From positions 1-21,595 of the IMG/VR virus record IMGVR_UViG_3300025108_000442: a DNA stretch of 21,595 bases; one strand, given 5' to 3'. The notes under the pieces were generated by a model that did no database searches, had not been told where the DNA came from, and saw only the letters and a list, made by a program, of their open reading frames with translations. The position numbers were made by a program, and so were the translations under genes. This document shows, one piece after another, positions 21,156 to 21,595 of the stretch; the stretch's first letter is position 1, and each line of letters opens with the position of its first letter. This stretch comes from a virus.

Positions 21156-21595
21156 TTACACTATCTCACATGCACCACCTACACAGGCCAACTCCTGGCT
21201 ACCTGTTGTGTTGTCATCCTGCTCAAACTGTTCCAGAGCAGACCAGTCTACACTCACTGGCATAGCCGCTAGTAACTCCTCATACTTCTCAGCGTCTATG
21301 TCCTCATACGGAGCTTGTTGATATACATGATCGCTATACGGCAACAGACTAATACCACTACACAGATCAAAGTTATCCCATATCCACTGTGCAACTTCCA
21401 AGAACTCATCGTCTGTATAATAAACAGTAATGCTTGGTTTATGTTCACACCAATGGTTCTGGTAGGCTTTCCACAGCTTTAACTGCTCCATAGCACCTAC
21501 CTGCTTAACTGTGGTGCAACCTTGTGGAGACTCGACAGGAAAGCTGAATACCAGTGACGCTTGGCTCATCAGGTCTTGCTCTACTGGGAATCCCA
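21156..21595 (-). CDS. Class II (adenosylcobalamin-dependent) ribonucleotide reductase, C-terminal part
   Basis: The reading frame stays open to the window edge, so this is the 3' part of a longer gene; 145 codons are visible, starting GFPVEQDL. The visible segment fits the C-terminus of monomeric vitamin B12-dependent ribonucleoside-triphosphate reductases: FSFPVESP, SITVYYTDDEFLEVAQWIWD, SGISLLPYSDHVYQQAPYED, DWSALEQFEQDDNTTGSQEL and a final CVGGAC with the redox-active Cys pair. These enzymes make deoxyribonucleotides for phage DNA synthesis. The catalytic radical-bearing part lies outside the window. The ATG at 21569 is only an internal methionine. Phage-encoded class II reductases are frequent in marine podoviruses such as the cobavirus group. 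It faces the late operon and shares a terminator with it. Confidence 0.9.
   Translation of the reverse strand, partial: GFPVEQDLMSQASLVFSFPVESPQGCTTVKQVGAMEQLKLWKAYQNHWCEHKPSITVYYTDDEFLEVAQWIWDNFDLCSGISLLPYSDHVYQQAPYEDIDAEKYEELLAAMPVSVDWSALEQFEQDDNTTGSQELACVGGACEIV

Noticed and set aside
1-21595. tRNA genes, CRISPR arrays, integrase, attachment sites, insertion sequences, retroelement
   Set aside because: No cloverleaf, regularly spaced repeats, recombinase motifs or reverse transcriptase were seen; all long frames are explained by phage late genes.

Overview
The window is a late (structural and packaging) region of a double-stranded DNA tailed phage with podovirus-type virion genes. It reads from terminase through portal, scaffold, coat, fibres, lysis genes, tail adaptor and nozzle to three large internal/ejection-type proteins. 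At the right edge lies the 3' end of a convergent gene for a cobalamin-dependent (class II) ribonucleotide reductase. The gene order, the lack of any RNA polymerase gene in the window, host sigma70-type promoters and the class II reductase suggest a marine phage of the Zobellviridae/cobavirus or roseophage SIO1 type. That placement is inference; the host cannot be read from this sequence.

Layout: 1-706 is non-coding and full of repeats. It holds an extended -10 sigma70 promoter at 434-462 and a predicted leader of about 240 nt with a 26-bp stem and four copies of the palindrome GCTTTAAAGC. 707-3073 holds a terminase small subunit candidate with AT-hooks, an M15-type endolysin, an unknown protein and the large terminase. 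3076-5079 is the portal. 5079-5747 is a run of very small, mostly basic proteins (50, 96, 25 and 41 aa). A second promoter, near-identical to the first (5751-5779), leads into two small genes, the scaffold (6355) and the major coat gene (7165), which ends at a strong hairpin terminator (8104-8127).

8165-11309 encodes an Ala/Ser/Thr-repeat fibre, a second fibre with a self-cleaving S74 chaperone, and a small Asp/Ala-rich protein. 11309-12370 is a membrane/lysis cluster with two holin candidates. A consensus promoter (11956-11984) sits on top of the second holin's start. 12370-21103 runs without a gap larger than a few bases: a large putative internal protein, the head-tail adaptor, the nozzle, a 77-aa fibre-like stub and three further putative internal/ejection proteins. 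A bidirectional terminator (21106-21141) separates this rightward operon from the leftward reductase gene.

Most late genes are joined by TAATG stop-start overlaps, so translational coupling probably sets subunit ratios. I saw no tRNA, CRISPR, insertion sequence, integrase or attachment site. The region is mostly a recognisable phage late module; the least explained parts are the repeat-rich leader upstream of the terminase genes and the small-protein cluster.
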